Assembly (NCBI GenBank): GCA_005883855.1
Contig: VBAU01000032.1
Coordinates: 1,751 to 36,625, forward strand
Reading direction: 5' to 3'
DNA length: 34,875 bases
DNA from: Bacteroidota bacterium
Lineage (GTDB): Bacteria; Bacteroidota; Bacteroidia; Chitinophagales; Chitinophagaceae
The notes below the pieces were generated by a model. The model saw only the letters and a program-made list of their open reading frames with translations. It did not search any database and had not been told where the DNA came from. Positions 34,043 through 34,875 of this stretch are shown piece by piece. Position 1 is the stretch's first letter. Each line of letters begins with the position of its first letter. The position numbers and the translations under genes were made by a program.

Positions 34043-34050
34043 TATTTTTG
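34043..34050 (+). promoter_or_regulatory. Promoter -7 box of the DegT-family aminotransferase gene
   Basis: TATTTTTG on the plus strand is a perfect TAnnTTTG box, with no good -33 element. Its last base is the first base of the G+C-rich palindrome that follows, so the transcript would begin inside the hairpin. Confidence 0.4.
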
Positions 34051-34079
34051 CCCGCCCGCCGCGAGGCATTCGGGCGGGC
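34050..34079. repeat. G+C-rich palindromic element
   Basis: GCCCGCCCG (34050-34058) and CGGGCGGGC (34071-34079) form a perfect nine-base stem over a 12-base loop, in otherwise A+T-rich DNA. It sits in the 5' leader of the aminotransferase. It resembles a REP-like repeat, but only this one copy is in the window. Confidence 0.55.
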
Positions 34080-34101
34080 GCCGCTCCAAATCAAGACCTG
34101 A

Positions 34102-34875
34102 ATGAAGCCGATTCAAATGGTGGATACGCAAACGCAGTATCAGAAAATAAAAAATGAAGTAGACTTTGCTATCAAAGAGGTAATTGACAGCTCGGCTTTT
34201 ATCAATGGGAAAATTGTACAAGAGTTTGCCATTAGCCTTGCTAAGTTTCTTGATGTAAAACATGTGATCCCATGCGCGAATGGAACCGACGCGTTACAGA
34301 TAGCTATGTTGGCTCTCGGGCTGAAACCCGGCGATGAAGTGATCACCCCTTCCTTCACATACATCGCTACGACTGAAGTGATCGCCCTATTAAACCTCAC
34401 ACCTGTATTTGTAGAAGTTGATCCACAAACATTTTGTATTGACCCATCTGCAGTCCGCAACGCAATCACTCCCAAAACAAAGGCGATTGTGCCCGTCCAT
34501 TTATATGGACAATCTGCAAATATGGAGGAGATCATGACCATTGCAAGAGAGTTCAATTTGTACGTTGTTGAGGACAACGCCCAGGCTATCGGGGCCGAGT
34601 ACATTTTCAGCAACGGTAAAAAAAAGAAGACAGGTACAATTGGAACCATCGGCACGACGTCTTTTTATCCCTCAAAAAACCTAGCGGCTTTTGGAGACGG
34701 TGGTGCTCTTTATACGAACGATGACGAGTTGGCCACGCGGCTGAAGATGATTGTGAATCACGGGCAAAGCAAAAGATATTACCATGATCTTGTTGGTTGC
34801 AACAGCAGGCTAGACAGCATACAAGCGGCGGTTCTCAATGAAAAACTGAAACACCTGGATGAATATATTCAAGCT
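34102..34875 (+). CDS. DegT/DnrJ/EryC1/StrS-family sugar aminotransferase (partial)
   Basis: 258 codons from an ATG at 34102 to the window edge, with no stop, so the C-terminal part is missing. The enzyme transfers an amino group to a keto-sugar nucleotide with PLP. Typical marks: MKPIQMVDTQTQYQKIK at the start, CANGTDALQIAM, GDEVITPSFTYIATTEVI, the PLP aspartate D158 in VVEDNAQAIGA and the Schiff-base lysine K192 in SFYPSKNLAAFGDGGAL. Substrate sugar cannot be told; WbpE/FdtB/ArnB-like functions in surface polysaccharide synthesis are all possible. It diverges from waaA, hinting at an envelope polysaccharide locus continuing to the right (inference). Confidence 0.93.
   Translation, partial: MKPIQMVDTQTQYQKIKNEVDFAIKEVIDSSAFINGKIVQEFAISLAKFLDVKHVIPCANGTDALQIAMLALGLKPGDEVITPSFTYIATTEVIALLNLTPVFVEVDPQTFCIDPSAVRNAITPKTKAIVPVHLYGQSANMEEIMTIAREFNLYVVEDNAQAIGAEYIFSNGKKKKTGTIGTIGTTSFYPSKNLAAFGDGGALYTNDDELATRLKMIVNHGQSKRYYHDLVGCNSRLDSIQAAVLNEKLKHLDEYIQA

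Noticed and set aside
1..34875. Defence islands, toxin-antitoxin pairs, prophage, insertion sequences, CRISPR, tRNA or rRNA genes
   Set aside because: None of the proteins or intergenic regions shows their hallmarks; the gene content is mostly housekeeping.

Overview
The window looks like a chromosomal segment of a Bacteroidota bacterium, most likely from the Chitinophagales/Sphingobacteriales side (the order is an inference). The evidence is an RpoB of 1267 and an RpoC of 1430 residues, repeated TAnnTTTG promoter -7 boxes with almost no Shine-Dalgarno sequences, a T9SS-sorting-domain-like small protein, a lysine-rich SWIB protein, a CcmD of the Bacteroidota type and an inner-membrane-anchored OmpH. 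It is mostly housekeeping DNA. I found no tRNA, rRNA, CRISPR array, insertion sequence, phage or toxin-antitoxin locus.

Layout. 1-1.7 kb: the N-terminal part of an APC permease (running off the left edge) and an OmpH/Skp-like protein. 1.9-10.2 kb: rpoC and rpoB on the minus strand with their own promoter; the usual rplKAJL neighbours are absent and a divergent helix-hairpin-helix membrane protein sits upstream instead. 11.4-17 kb: rplS, rny (RNase Y), zapA, a small coiled-coil protein and pheT, all on the minus strand, with one tiny plus-strand gene resembling an isolated T9SS sorting domain wedged between the coiled-coil gene and zapA. pheT is split by a frameshift, apparently a small 3k+1 deletion. 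17.1-20.7 kb, plus strand: gluconokinase, then a tight three-gene operon of an ornithine-cyclodeaminase-family reductase, a threonine-dehydratase-fold PLP enzyme and a secreted nucleoside hydrolase. 20.8-22.9 kb: a glycine-zipper lipoprotein, a short-chain dehydrogenase and a membrane protein. 22.9-25.1 kb: a WYL regulator with a DinB-fold protein, and a divergent TonB-domain protein. 25.2-29.5 kb, minus strand: the SWIB protein, a beta-lactamase-like serine hydrolase, a LolA-like periplasmic protein and glutamate dehydrogenase. 29.6-31.9 kb: the cytochrome c maturation genes ccmB, ccmC and ccmD with tdk, in two translationally coupled pairs. 32-34.9 kb: a conserved unknown protein, waaA (Kdo transferase, confirming a Gram-negative envelope) and the start of a DegT-family sugar aminotransferase.

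No obviously new multigene system stands out. The best leads are the pheT disruption, the dehydratase/imine-reductase operon, the orphan sorting-domain protein inside a cell-division/RNA-decay neighbourhood, a possible small RNA between two terminators at about 27.05-27.2 kb, and the isolation of rpoBC from the ribosomal stalk genes.
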